Positions 1 through 10,831 of a stretch of 64,000 nucleotides of DNA are shown piece by piece (position 1 is the stretch's first letter; every line of letters starts with the position of its first letter). The stretch is from Melitaea cinxia (lineage: Eukaryota > Arthropoda > Insecta > Lepidoptera > Nymphalidae). The notes beneath the pieces are model-generated. The model made no database searches, was not told where the DNA came from, and saw nothing but the letters and a program-made list of their open reading frames with translations. The DNA lies in the NCBI RefSeq assembly GCF_905220565.1, contig NC_059396.1:10451206-10515205 (forward strand), given 5' to 3'. Made by a program: the position numbers and the translations under genes.

Positions 1-1228
1 GCATAGAAAGAATGCAGATCATTGATTTTTACATAACATTTTATGTGCTCATTTGTTAAAAACTTTATTGGCTTTTCGCCACTACAGTAACTATTAGTGA
101 CTGTTATTGGTAATGCTGCAAAAAATCCATTAGAAATAAAAAGAAATATTTATAAATTTGTAAAATAAAAATTATTTACTTACTTACATATTATTTTAAG
201 AGTTTCATTTCTTTTAAGCCATATTGGTTGTCCATAAAAATACATGTTTTTTGTAAATTTATATAATGGTTCATTGCTTTGACTAAAGTGCCACTTAAAA
301 TATTTACTAGCATCTATGTTTAAAACCTAAAATAAAAAGAACAAGTCAGAACGTTAGACGGAACGAAGTAACAAATTAGATGTAAAAAACCAAAAAAAAA
401 ATCGAACCTCATTCATAAATTCCATTTTACTCTTTGGTAGGTTTACTTTTTCAATACAAAAAATGTGATTAAAAATATTGCTAGCCACTTCACTACTACA
501 TGTTTCTTGAAAAAAGCAATAAAATTGCAACTGTCTGTTGTTACTAAAACATTGATTGTTGTTATTTCTTTCTCTACAGTTTTTAAACAAATTATATTCA
601 GCTGTGGAACAATCACTATCACAGCAACAGTTGATGTCACATTTATTAAACTGTAAATCAAAACAAATGTTATATTCTCATATCAATAATTATAATTTTA
701 CATAAATTTACAAAGCAAATTTATTTTAAAATGTCTACGTACCAACATATTGCATTCACAATTATTTTTACTGACAGTTTTTTTAGGTATATCAGTGGAT
801 TTAGGTATCGTATTTTTATTCAAAATAGTAATCTCGGTCACATTATCAAAATCTGATTCATTGTAATATGTTTCTGTTGTTAAAGTACTGTCAGTCATAG
901 ATACATTCTCATCATAAATCAAATCAAATACCGTACTTGCTAGATCAGTTGATGTTTGAAATGTAGACATAGACAAAGATAAATTATTGTACTTTTTATA
1001 TTGTGTTTTATTGTTTCTATTTTCCAATTCAAGCAGTCCTTTCCTATAGTAAAGTGCATGTGGCTTTTCTTTTATATTTTTTAATATATAACTCAGATTT
1101 TCAGCAATAGTTCTTTTATGGTCAATAAATGAATCATCAGTTTGATTTCTTTCATAAATGAAGTCCATTAAACAGAATTGAATCACTATAGATAATAAAG
1201 TAAAACACAAATATGTAATTGGCTTCAT
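1..1228 (-). CDS. TCTN: Tectonic, ciliary transition-zone protein (5' part; continues past left edge)
   Basis: Tectonics are secreted or membrane-anchored partners of the MKS complex that gates the base of the cilium. Four exons join in phase on the minus strand: 743-1228, 408-650, 188-326 and 1-115, about 327 codons so far. The start at 1228 opens with a hydrophobic signal peptide (MKPITYLCFTLL). A low-complexity Ser/Thr/Asn-rich stretch follows. The diagnostic cysteine cluster forms across the first splice junction as CECNMLFNKCDINCCCDSDC, matching the family's CxCD...CDxNCCCDxDC signature. Exon 3 carries the family-like YFYGQPIWL and exon 4 SLPITVTNSYCSG. All junctions have GT/AG. The start lies three bases after the B9D2 stop on the same strand, so a shared transcript is likely. 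The C-terminal half is outside the window. Which vertebrate paralogue it matches best cannot be judged. Confidence 0.88.
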
Positions 1229-1234
1229 GTTTTA
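1226..1234 (-). promoter_or_regulatory. B9D2 stop / Tectonic start junction
   Basis: Read on the minus strand the bases are TAA-AAC-ATG: the B9D2 stop, one codon, then the Tectonic start in the same frame. There is no room for a separate promoter or 5' leader between the two reading frames. Any separate Tectonic promoter would have to lie inside the last B9D2 exon (1232-1325) or its intron. A dicistronic mRNA is the simplest reading. Stop readthrough would give a B9D2-Tectonic fusion whose signal peptide would be internal. Confidence 0.8.
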
Positions 1235-4200
1235 CTTATATTCTATCCCAAACTGTATGAAATTTCTCAAAACAATGCATATGTTTATTTCAATATCTCC
1301 TTTAGACTGGGTTATCAGCTTGAACCTGTATAATAAAGAAAAACAAGCTATGGAAAAAAATAGTCAATTCCTACTATATAAACCCTACCTGTACATAATT
1401 TTACTCCTATATAAAACTAAAATTAATTAATTAAATTTAAATAATGAGTTATTTTTGTCTGCCATTTGGTATCTTTTGCAATACTGTTTTTTTATTGTTC
1501 ATAAATTTTTAATTAATTTTTAAAATTTTTCAATACTTTTTTAAAAATTATATATATATAAAAATAAATCATGCTGATTCTCAAAACTAGAGGGCTAACC
1601 ATTTTTTAGAGTTTTTTATTAAATTAATGAGTTAACACAACGAAAAAAAAAAACTAACAGCAAGTTTCATCCACAACGAAATTTTTTTTCTAAATCAATG
1701 TATAATCTTATATATAAAAATGAATCGCAAAATGTGTTGCTAAGCGCAAAACTCGAGAACGGTTGGACCGATTTCGCTAATTCTTTTTTTAAATATTCCT
1801 TGAAGTACGAGCAGTGGCGTAGCGTAGTGGGGGCGGGGGGGGGCGGCCCGCCCCGGGCGGCACTTTTTAGGGGGCGGCAAAATTGAACAACACTTAAATA
1901 ATAAAAACAATTAGTAAATACTAGCGGCCCGGTACGTGCTTCGCTACGTATATAGTGAAATAATAAAAAAAAATTACATCAAATTCATTTATTAATACAA
2001 AAAAAAAAAAAAATAATTGCTAGGCTATTTTAAAACTTAATCCAAAACATTTGGATAACCAGTATTTTTTGTTTTTCCATTTTGAGAAGCAATAGTCGAA
2101 GACTTTTTCGTAGTCCACAAATGCCATACACAGCGGCTGATTATATTCTTCTGTCTTTTGTATAATCTATTGAACAGTATGAATGTGGTCTACAGTGCTG
2201 TAGTCATTTCGAAACCTCGCTGCTCCGGTAGTTGGAATTCGTCGAGTCTTCTGGCGAGACGATTCGTAACAACAATCGAAAACAGCTTATAGATATGGCT
2301 CAGAAGTGAGATCAATGTGTAATTCTTTGACAGAGACTTGTCGCCTCTCTTAAAGAACAGCACCAAACACACTACTGGACCACACCTCCGGCGTGGTACC
2401 TCGGTGGGTGACGGCGTGAAAGAGTCTCACCAAGACTTTTAGGGTAGGTCACCCTGCGGCTTTAAGTAGCTCAGTCGTAACTAAGTCATCCCTATTCTGC
2501 TCAATCAGAGTAGCAATCTCTCTCGTATTTGAGCAGTGGAGGTCTCGGCGTACAAGTTTTCGTATCTTCTTGGAAAGAGCCCTCTGTTCTGGCGAAGCTG
2601 CTTGAGCAGTGAGCAACTCGCGCCTCCACCACACTAGATCCAAGGCTTCGGAAGAGAGTTGGACTGCTTTGTTGACTTCGTCAGCTAAAGTGCCTACGAC
2701 CTAGTGTACACACCGTCTTCACCACGTTGTCGGTCATCTCTTCCACGTTGCCAGTAGTTTCCAGCGAATCGAATCGGTTTTGGCGTTCCCATTGAAACTG
2801 CTCGGAGCCACATAGTAATTGGGGCAGCGTACGTCGGAGAGTAGATTTCACTAAGCGGGCCCGCTCTTTTCGGAGGTATATATTTAAAGTGCTCCGCAAT
2901 AACCGGTGGTTACTGCCAGTGTTAAACCAATTAACCAAGGAGACATCTCTGAATATATGCCTTTTATCCGCTATGATGAATCTATCTCGTTCCTCGTCAT
3001 AGTGTTGGGGCTTTGCCATGTACACCGCCTTTGGGGCTTCTTCTTAAAAAAAAGAATTCATCAAGAAGAGCCCCTCTGACTCGTAGTAGTTGACGAGCAT
3101 CTGCCCCCTGCGATTCCTGCGCCCCTACCCGCGTGGCCCGATCCTTGATTCGTCGCGGTCTTGTATTCCCACTTTAGCGTTGAAGGCTCCCATAACAACG
3201 TTGTAGAAGGCCGAAGTAGTCCCATGCATGGCCCTAGTAATATCGTCATACAAGGCTTCGACTTCATTGTCAGATTGTGCTGAGGTCGGCGCATAGAGCT
3301 GTATCACTTCTAGGGAGTACCTGTCAGTGAGTTTAAGTACAAGGTACGCTACCCGGGTCGACACATTGCTGACTTCCACAACGTTGTTAGTGAGAGTCTT
3401 GTGGACCAGAAAATCGACGCCACCTTGGGAAAGCCCATCACCTTCACGGAAGCAGAACAAGTGCCCGAAGTCCAGGATCATCGTGTCTTCGCCCTCTCTT
3501 CAAACTTCAGACAACCCCAGTATGCTTCACTTAAGTTTAAGTTTAAGATTCGGTTTTACTTCCAGTTCGGTAAGGTTGTGGTCCAGCCGTAACATGCCTC
3601 CATTATACGTAACCGGTACGTAGTACCTGTAGTTTTGAGTGGCAGCCTCCCGTATCCCGGTGATCCTCAGCACCCTCCGCCTCACCGTTACCGCGGCCGC
3701 TGCTGTAGCCGGGAATAGTGGGGCTACCGAGAACTGAGGGCCTAAAATTCTACCGCGAACTCATGAGGGTTTTTGCCCATAGTCACTACGCTGGGTAGGC
3801 GGGTTGGTGACCGCAGGGCTAGCTTTGTCGCACCGAAGACGCTGCTGCTCGTCTTCGGTTGTGTATTTAAAAAGCTAGCTGTAGGATGGCTATACCGCCA
3901 TCGGTCGGCTTCACTAGTTCCACAGTGGTATTGGAACTTTGCTATTTCATATTATTAACTAGCTGACCCGGCAAACATTGTTTTGCCAATAAACTATCTA
4001 CTATAATATAAATGTGCGGGGATTTACTTATAAACGAAAGCGTTGTAGACAATGAAAGTATGCTTTATTTAGTGCACAGAAAAATTAAAATAATACGTAT
4101 AGCAGTTACTGCTACGATCGGTACACAAATAAAACCAAAAAAAAACAATGGCCGAAAACAGTATAGTGAGTAAGACAGGAGACCGGCTTTATTCTCATCC

Positions 4201-5960
4201 CTACTCCGTGATGTTTGCTGGATGAGAGGTGACAACGTAATGTAGACATCTAGCGGGGATAACTGATCGATTGATAGTTATCGACCGGCGAAGGCAGGAG
4301 ATCAAATTGAATTGAGAAAAAAAATCACAATTAAAGGACATTATTAAAAATAATAAAAAATAAAAATTGCGATGGAAAAATAGGGCTTGATGGTAGAAAG
4401 GTTGAAAATTAAGAGTAATATATTTTTTTTTAATTCTAAGTCATGACAAAATAAAAATAAAAATCCTGCCAAAAAAATTAAAGTTTATAATTAACAAATA
4501 AAATATAGGGGTTGATCGTAGAAGGTTGAAAATTTAGGGTTGTATGAATTTTTTAATGTTGTATCATAAAAAAATAAAAATATAAATAATTTATCTAAAA
4601 ATAAAAAAAAAAAAATAAAAAAAAATAGGGGTGGACTACCCTTAACATTTAGGGGGATGAAAAATAGATGTTGTTCGATTCTCAGACCTACCCAATATGC
4701 ACACAAAATTTCATGAGAATCGGTCTAGCCGTTTCGGAAGAGTTTAACTACAAACACCGCGACACGAGAATTTTATATATTAGATTAATTTATTTATTTT
4801 ACATTAAATAGTATGTCTTAATAATTATCACTAATCTAATAAAATCTAATAAGTACTATTAATTATTTTGTATTGTTATTTAATTGATTGAAATTTTGAT
4901 TTGGGCAAATGGAGATAAGGATTGATGAATTTTGCATGGAATTAAATAAAGCTTTATCATTATTATTATTATTATTATTATTGGAACTTTTCTATCCCTT
5001 AGTCGCCTCTTATGACACCCACGGGATGAAACGGGGTGGCTAAATTCTATATGTCGTAGCCACTCAGCTAAGTAAGTTTTAGTATACCTAGTTTAAATTG
5101 AAATACCTAAACCTACCTACGGGGGCGGCAAAATTTTCTTCCGCCCCGGGCGGCCGACAACCACGCTACGCCACTGAGTACGAGGATGGTTCTTACGGAG
5201 AAAAAAATTCTAAAAAAAAAAATTTAAATTTCCTGAAAAAGTCTAAAAACAACACTTTTCTATACTCCCATACAAAAGTTGTGATAATACTTAAAAGTCA
5301 CTGTTAGGCGATACGAAGTTCGCCGGGTCAGCTAGTTATTATATATTTTATTACCTACTAACCTGTCACTTCCTAAATTAATAAGATCTGTTTGTGCTAA
5401 TTCATGGGCTCCACCTATAAAAAACTGCTTTAATCTTTCAGTCACAGTTGTTGCAGCAGGAACCCAGCAAGGAACTTTTATGGTATGATATCCAGGAGTA
5501 GAAGGTATAGTGCAACAACCGTAACCCACAATCCACGAGCGTCCTATAGCATCAAGGCAACTTACTTGTAAAATTATCTTTGGCCAACCTATAAACAGTA
5601 TTTGAATAAATAATATTCATAAAAAATAGATTTATTGAGCATTATAAGAATTAGTTATGATTTTTACCTTTAATACCCTTACATACATAATGTAAGTCTA
5701 TAGGATGAACCCAATCGACACAATTTGTGAAATTTTCTTTACCCGATACTGTTTGACCTTCACAATGTCCAGAAATTAAAGTCCAATTAGGACCTACAAA
5801 TATTATCATTTATTTACACATGTTTTTAATATATATGACGATTTTCTTAATGTTATATTATGAACATACCAGATTGAACAGAATATCGACAGAACAAAGA
5901 GTTCGATTCGTTAAAGTCAATAGCTCTTAGTATTTGCCCTATAATGTGGAATTCTGCCAT
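1232..5960 (-). CDS. B9D2: B9 domain-containing protein 2
   Basis: B9D2 is one of three B9-domain proteins of the MKS module at the ciliary transition zone. Four exons join in phase: 5870-5960, 5668-5793, 5363-5588 and 1232-1325, 537 nt encoding 178 residues; the human protein is 175. The start MAEFHIIGQILRA matches the vertebrate N-terminus (MAEVHIIGQLL). The B9 domain covers nearly the whole chain: HPIDLHYVCKGIKGWP, VGYGCCTIPSTPGYH, FFIGGAHEL, GSDRFKLIT, and the tail VLRNFIQFGIEYK. The last exon is small and lies 4 kb away, beyond an intron full of nested transposons, but phase and homology (GSDR|FKLIT, RNF.Q.G.E) fix it. It is followed at three bases by the Tectonic start. Upstream, the ATM polyadenylation signal is about 1.3 kb away. 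Confidence 0.92.
2190..3730 (-). pseudogene. RTE-type LINE relic (endonuclease and RT pieces)
   Basis: On the minus strand, fragments of an RTE-clade polyprotein appear in order. An endonuclease part near 3125-3481 reads LIQLYAPTSA-like and GAFNAKVG. A linker lies near 2449-3025, and a reverse transcriptase part at 2190-2372 reads ISLLSHIYKLFS and NRLARRLDEFQ. Frames change between pieces and stops interrupt it, so it is dead. The same family recurs at 34370-36260 and 59033-59460. It sits inside the hAT element. Confidence 0.75.
3757..3957 (+). repeat. SINE-like repeat 'B', left piece
   Basis: This resembles the copies at 24283, 28070 and 29562: the gcccatagtcac, gctgggcaggcggg and gaagacgctgctg blocks are present in order. 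The Helitron at 3959-4784 interrupts it, and the remainder resumes at 4981 with ttggaacttttctatccc and the cacccacgggatg block. Confidence 0.7.
3959..4784 (-). mobile_element. Non-autonomous Helitron
   Basis: Read on the minus strand it begins TCTAATATATAAAATTCTCG (4784) and ends with a GGCAAA/TTTGCC hairpin (3970-3987), then GGGTCAGCTAG at 3959. A related 5' fragment lies at 17055-17241. No Rep/helicase coding is present. It splits the SINE-like repeat B inside the hAT element. Confidence 0.72.
4959..5075 (+). repeat. (ATT)n run and right piece of SINE-like repeat B
   Basis: A run of ATT triplets (about 4959-4981) is followed by the repeat-B tail: ttagtcgcctcttatgacac, then the gggtggcta block and gtagccactcagc. 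It ends the repeat that begins at 3757. Confidence 0.6.
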
Positions 5961-7250
5961 TGAAACTTCACATTATAGCCAAATACTCTTTTAAATTATA
6001 TATTAAGAACGAAGAAAAATTACAATAGCTACGAATTACTATTAAAAAAACCAACGTAGTGGTTATATCCTCTTTGAAAAAAACATTATTAGTATACCCA
6101 TGTTACCATGGCAACAGATTTTTTTAGTTAAATTAGATCCTAAAGTCAAAGACCATACTGCCTACGCTACAGCATAAAATTAATTTAAAGTAAATAATGA
6201 AAACATTACCGTTTATTCAATAACTAAATCAAATTAGTTATCGTGAAATATTTTAAAATGATATCATATTCGAAATAAATAAATTGTATATGATATTAAT
6301 GGGCGCTTTTGTGGGACGCAACCTGTGTTGATACACTTACTCCGTATCATTTCAGAGAAACAGTTTAAGAGCGGGAGCCGCTGCGGAAAAGGCTGAAACG
6401 ATTAAACGACACAAATATTCGTGGCTAATTCTAAATAACATCTTTGTGCCATTTGCAGTCGAAACACTTGGACATTGAAGTAATAGTGCTAAAATTTTTT
6501 AAAAGAGATAACTCCTCGCCTTGTTGCCACCACTGGTGACAAGAGGGCTAACGCATTTTTAGCTCAGAGAATCGGCATAGCGATTCAAAGGGGAAATGCT
6601 GCCGGCATTCTTGGCACCATTCCACGCGGACATGATTTGTACCATAACTATTTGTTAATATTTAGCGACTCTCTACACACCCGCAGCAAATGACAAACAA
6701 TTTTTTCTTCTATCTACGTTGTATTACTTGTTTGTATCATTGGAGTCGGTTATTTGTTTGCTAACAAACACAATTATATTGAATTAGAATTGTAAAATGA
6801 CTATAGATTCACGTTAGTACTTTACCTCCTCTTATGATTAATTTGTCTTTAAACCCTTTATTTATTAATTTTTCTGCTAAAAAACACACTTTCGTGGAAT
6901 TGCATTATGATAAAAAAAAATTATCGACATTGACCAACTTACGCGTAATTGATACACGGATGAAATAACGGAAATTAATGATTATACATTAAATTTCATA
7001 ATTTATAAGGGTATTTTTACAGCTAACATTCTAACAACACAATGTAGCTAACAGGGATACTTCGTGCCATAAATTTATTACACTAATCATTTTTTTAATA
7101 ATAAATGTAGTAGACACAAAGCTGAGAACCTTGAAAAGGTTCGTAAACTATAATTTTGAGTCTAGCAAAATCTTGTAATTGGTAACATAGGTAATTAAAT
7201 AAAAAATGAAGGAACGTGGCAATAAAAAACGAGACGTATAAAAATGAAAC
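5961..7250. other. Spacer between ATM 3' end and B9D2 start
   Basis: No coding exon is recognised. AT-rich sequence includes a terminal fragment of repeat family A at about 6705-6780 (ctacgttgtatta ... aacaaacacaatta). The B9D2 promoter should lie just above 5960, but I see no clear core element. Confidence 0.5.
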
Positions 7251-7251
7251 A

Positions 7252-7257
7252 TTTATT
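7252..7257 (-). terminator. ATM polyadenylation signal
   Basis: AATAAA on the minus strand about 36 bases after the ATM stop codon (7293-7295), within TTTAATAAATG. Placement fits a short 3' UTR. Confidence 0.6.
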
Positions 7258-7292
7258 AAAGAATATATTAGACAAATGATGTCGGGCAGGGC

Positions 7293-7477
7293 TCACAGGT
7301 AGGGCTGCCAGCCGGGGAACAGCAGCGCCAGGTTGGCGGGGTCGGCGGCGGCGCGCAGCAGGCGCGCCACGTGGCCCGGCACCGACACGCGCCCCGCGCC
7401 CGCCGCGCCCTCCGCGCCGCACAGCTTGCTGCTCACGGCCAGCAGCGCGCGCGCCGCCAGCCCCGCCGGCGCGCCCT
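7293..7477 (-). other. ATM: ATM exon 35: FATC domain, very GC-rich
   Basis: The last exon encodes about 61 residues ending VPGHVARLLRAAADPANLAL then LFPGWQPYL and TGA. This matches human [29 protein letters not shown]. The acceptor CACAG at 7478-7480 restores phase with exon 34 (which ends SSSS) but has a poor pyrimidine tract. The joint gives a linker between kinase and FATC that is shorter than in human. A missed small exon is possible. Confidence 0.8.
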
Positions 7478-10400
7478 CTGTGCCGAGCGCGACCGCCGCA
7501 CTCGTTATTGAACTTACACTTTACGCACGCTCCGCTTGGGAGTAAGCCGGTGAATGCGTGACGAGAGCGTTACGAAAAGTGCGATCGGGCGAGGCGAACG
7601 GAAGTTGAGAGGGTGATATAAGTTAGATGGAGCTAAAGAAATTTTACTTCAGTCGTGTGGTCTAAAGCACACTCGTTTTTTAACCGACTTCCAAAAAAGG
7701 AGGAGGTTCTCAATTCGACTGTATTTTTTTTTTTATGTATGTTACATCAGAACTTTTGACTGGGTGGAGCGATTTCGACAAATTTTCTTTTGATCGAAAG
7801 GTGGTGTATGCCAATTGGTCCCATTTAAATTTATTTGAGATCTAACAACTACTTTTCGAGCTATATCTAATAATTCGTTTTTACTTGACGCTTTTTTCGT
7901 CGACCTACGTTGTATTATACAGCATAACTTTCTACTAGATGTACCGATTTTGATAATTCTTTTTTTGTTGGAAAGAGGATAGCCCTAGTTTGGTACCATG
8001 ATAAGGAAACCAGGATCTGATGATGGGATCCCAGAGAAATCGAGGGAAACTCTCGAAAATCTGCAATAACTTTTTACTGGGTATATCGATTTTGATAATT
8101 TTTACTTTAATCGAAAGCTGATGTTTATCATGTGGTCACATATAAATTTTATCGAGATCTGATAACTACTTTTTGAGTAATCTTTGATAACGCGTAGTTA
8201 CTTGACTATTTTTTCGTCGATCTACGTTGTATTACTCCTAGATGTAATTGAAGTCGGTTTTTTTTTCGTTTGCGAGCAAACACAATTATTTAGGACTACA
8301 TATTTACATTTATTTCGAAAATTTACAATATTATACAAAATAAGTATATTGGCAAGAGAGCTAGCAGTATTATCCCGCCGCGTTTTAATTAATTATCTAT
8401 CTCGATAAATGTTACAAACTGAGTCAATCGATCAATATTAATTATTACTATCGTCACTCCATATAGAAGTAGATCCGTTAAGTTTGCTGTTAGGGTTCTA
8501 ATACTTGTACTATTTATACATATACTGGTGATTTCTTTTAAAATTAAAAGTATGTCGGTATTTATTACAGGTTGAACCGTAGGTATTTATAGAAAGCACG
8601 CAGTATTCATCATTATCTTTATATTTATGTATACGATTCATCCTGTAACATCCCACTGCTGGGTATAGCCCCTTTTCTACATGTAGGAGAAGGATCGCAG
8701 CTTAATCCACCACACTGCTCCACTTCGGGTTTGCGGTCATATTTCCTACCATGAGTAACGATCGTTATCAGGTGTCTATGATAACAACCGGGACTTACGA
8801 TGAAGCTTTACGTGTTCTACGAGGCACGGTAGGCACAGAATAGATAACTAGACCGGAAAGAAATATTTGTACAAAAACAAATATCGAACTCGCAATCGCT
8901 GGAGCGATGTTGATAAATATGTATAATGACTTAAATATCATAAATGTGGTACCACGCGCCGTTTACAATAGAACCTATTCGGAAAACTTTTTTTATAATG
9001 AGATGAAAATAAAAATATTTTCATCGCCAAAACAAGAAAAAATACTTACGTGAGCTGGAACTCTTCGTATTGGGAGTTGTTGGTATAATCCATAGATATA
9101 AGGGATCACACAACAAAACCTCCAATATAGTCAGCAGAGTATCTTGATTATCTCGTAACAATTGTAACGTTTTTTCGCAACATCTGTTAAATATCACAGT
9201 TAGTTGTAAAAAATATATTTATAAAATAAAACGCTACGAATTAATTATCTAAATTTCTTGTAAGAATAAAAAAGGGTATGTAAATGTCTAAATCCTATGC
9301 AAAAATCATATGTGGAGTAAGTATACAAAATTCGCGTGATGTTTTTCTGCACAACACGACCTCCAAGAGAATTCCTTGAAAACTCTGTTGTGCTGTCAGA
9401 AAGTTGCTGCGCAATTTTTAATTAGAAACTTGAATAGCAAATATTTCACTTACTTCCTAAAAGTGCCTTCTACACCACTTGAACCAAACCCAGCGACAAT
9501 GTCTTGTGTTAAACGGAATGGTACGGTTTCTGGTGTTGGTAACGTTTTCCCTTGATCAAATGCAATACCTGAAACAGAGTTAAATAAATAGTTTAAAAAT
9601 CATTACTAATAGAAATAAATAGTAATCAATGTAAAAATTAAAATTTTGCAACATTTTTTAAGTACTTGGGTTGAGTAGTTTTTCGTAGCAAAATACGATA
9701 AAACAATCATAAGTAAATAATCATACTTAAACTTATAAGCAACATTTCGCAACACTAACTAACACCAAGCGTGAATGTTATTACGAACATTAATGACAAC
9801 TTCTAATATAAAGCTATCATTAAATATTGTAAGCACTTCTACAATTTGTCGAATAACCTAAATAACAACTATGTATTAAATAATTTGATAACCGCAATAA
9901 CAACAAAACTAAAATGTATCCTACTTACCGAAGTCAATATGAATTAATTCCGCTGTTGTCTTATCTATTAAAATATTTTGGACATGTCTATCACCCAGGC
10001 CCATTATGTACCCTACCATGGAGGTTGTTGCAACACTGAAAATATCATAATTAGTTAGCATAATGCAAAAGAATCCAATAAATCAGCATAATTTTATTTA
10101 ACAACAAATATTTATCTACCTTCTAGTGTACGCGAGCCGACGCTCATACCAGGTCACAGGATCGAGGTAATGTTCAATAAAGAAGTAATGAAACACTGGT
10201 TTGAACACTTTCATTATTTCTTTAAAAACGTTTAACTTATACTTATTGGATTTTCTTTGTTCATGACAGTCCTTAAGTTTCGCGCGTGCCTCCGATACCG
10301 TGATATCCTAAACAGGACAGATGGTTCCCATTACTTATTGTTAGTTAAACCATATTGATTATCTAGCTACTCTAACTGCAGTCAGATCATTTAATTCGTT

Positions 10401-10769
10401 TAGCATTAGTAGTAGTTCAAATATTAAATATAATAGTTACACATCTGTAAATAATGTGGTCCTCTATAATAGTCGCAAAATTAATATACTTGCGCAAAAC
10501 CAAAGACTTTGTAACTAGGTAAGTACAACTTACGTAAATAAATAAGAAATACAAGTACATACTTGAGGATGATATTTCATGTGTGCAGCGACCAGATATA
10601 CTCCCAAAGGTATTGTTCCTTCGCACCACTGCAACACACCTGACCGCCGCGACATTGGAACTACCTGAAAATCGACAAATATAATTAAGAGAACAGACAG
10701 TCTTTTTTGTTAGTTAACACTGGGGTGTATTTGTGTTAAACAATTTAAGTGCTATATCAAATAAAAATG

Positions 10770-10831
<62 letters not shown>

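Larger units (their letters stand above)
1812..5176. mobile_element. hAT element inserted in the Helitron, carrying other repeats
   Basis: The ends are inverted repeats, CAGTGGCGTAGCG and CGCTACGCCACTG, flanked by a perfect 8-bp target duplication agtacgag (1804-1811 and 5177-5184). That size and the CAGTGGCG tip are typical of the hAT superfamily. Subterminal GC-rich inverted stretches (ggggcggcaaaat) follow at both ends. No hAT transposase is recognisable. The interior is filled by an RTE relic, a SINE-like repeat, another Helitron, and a Helitron-like end near 1921. Confidence 0.82.
1706..5335 (+). mobile_element. Non-autonomous Helitron, split by a hAT insertion
   Basis: The element begins TCTTATATATAAAAATG after a host A (1705). 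It ends with a GGCGA/TCGCC hairpin (5307-5324), then GGGTCAGCTAG before a host T (5336). TC start, hairpin, CTRR end and A^T target are the hallmarks of Helitrons. Only about 270 bp belong to it: 1706-1811 and 5177-5335. The middle is the hAT element at 1812-5176. It lies in B9D2 intron 3. Confidence 0.8.
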
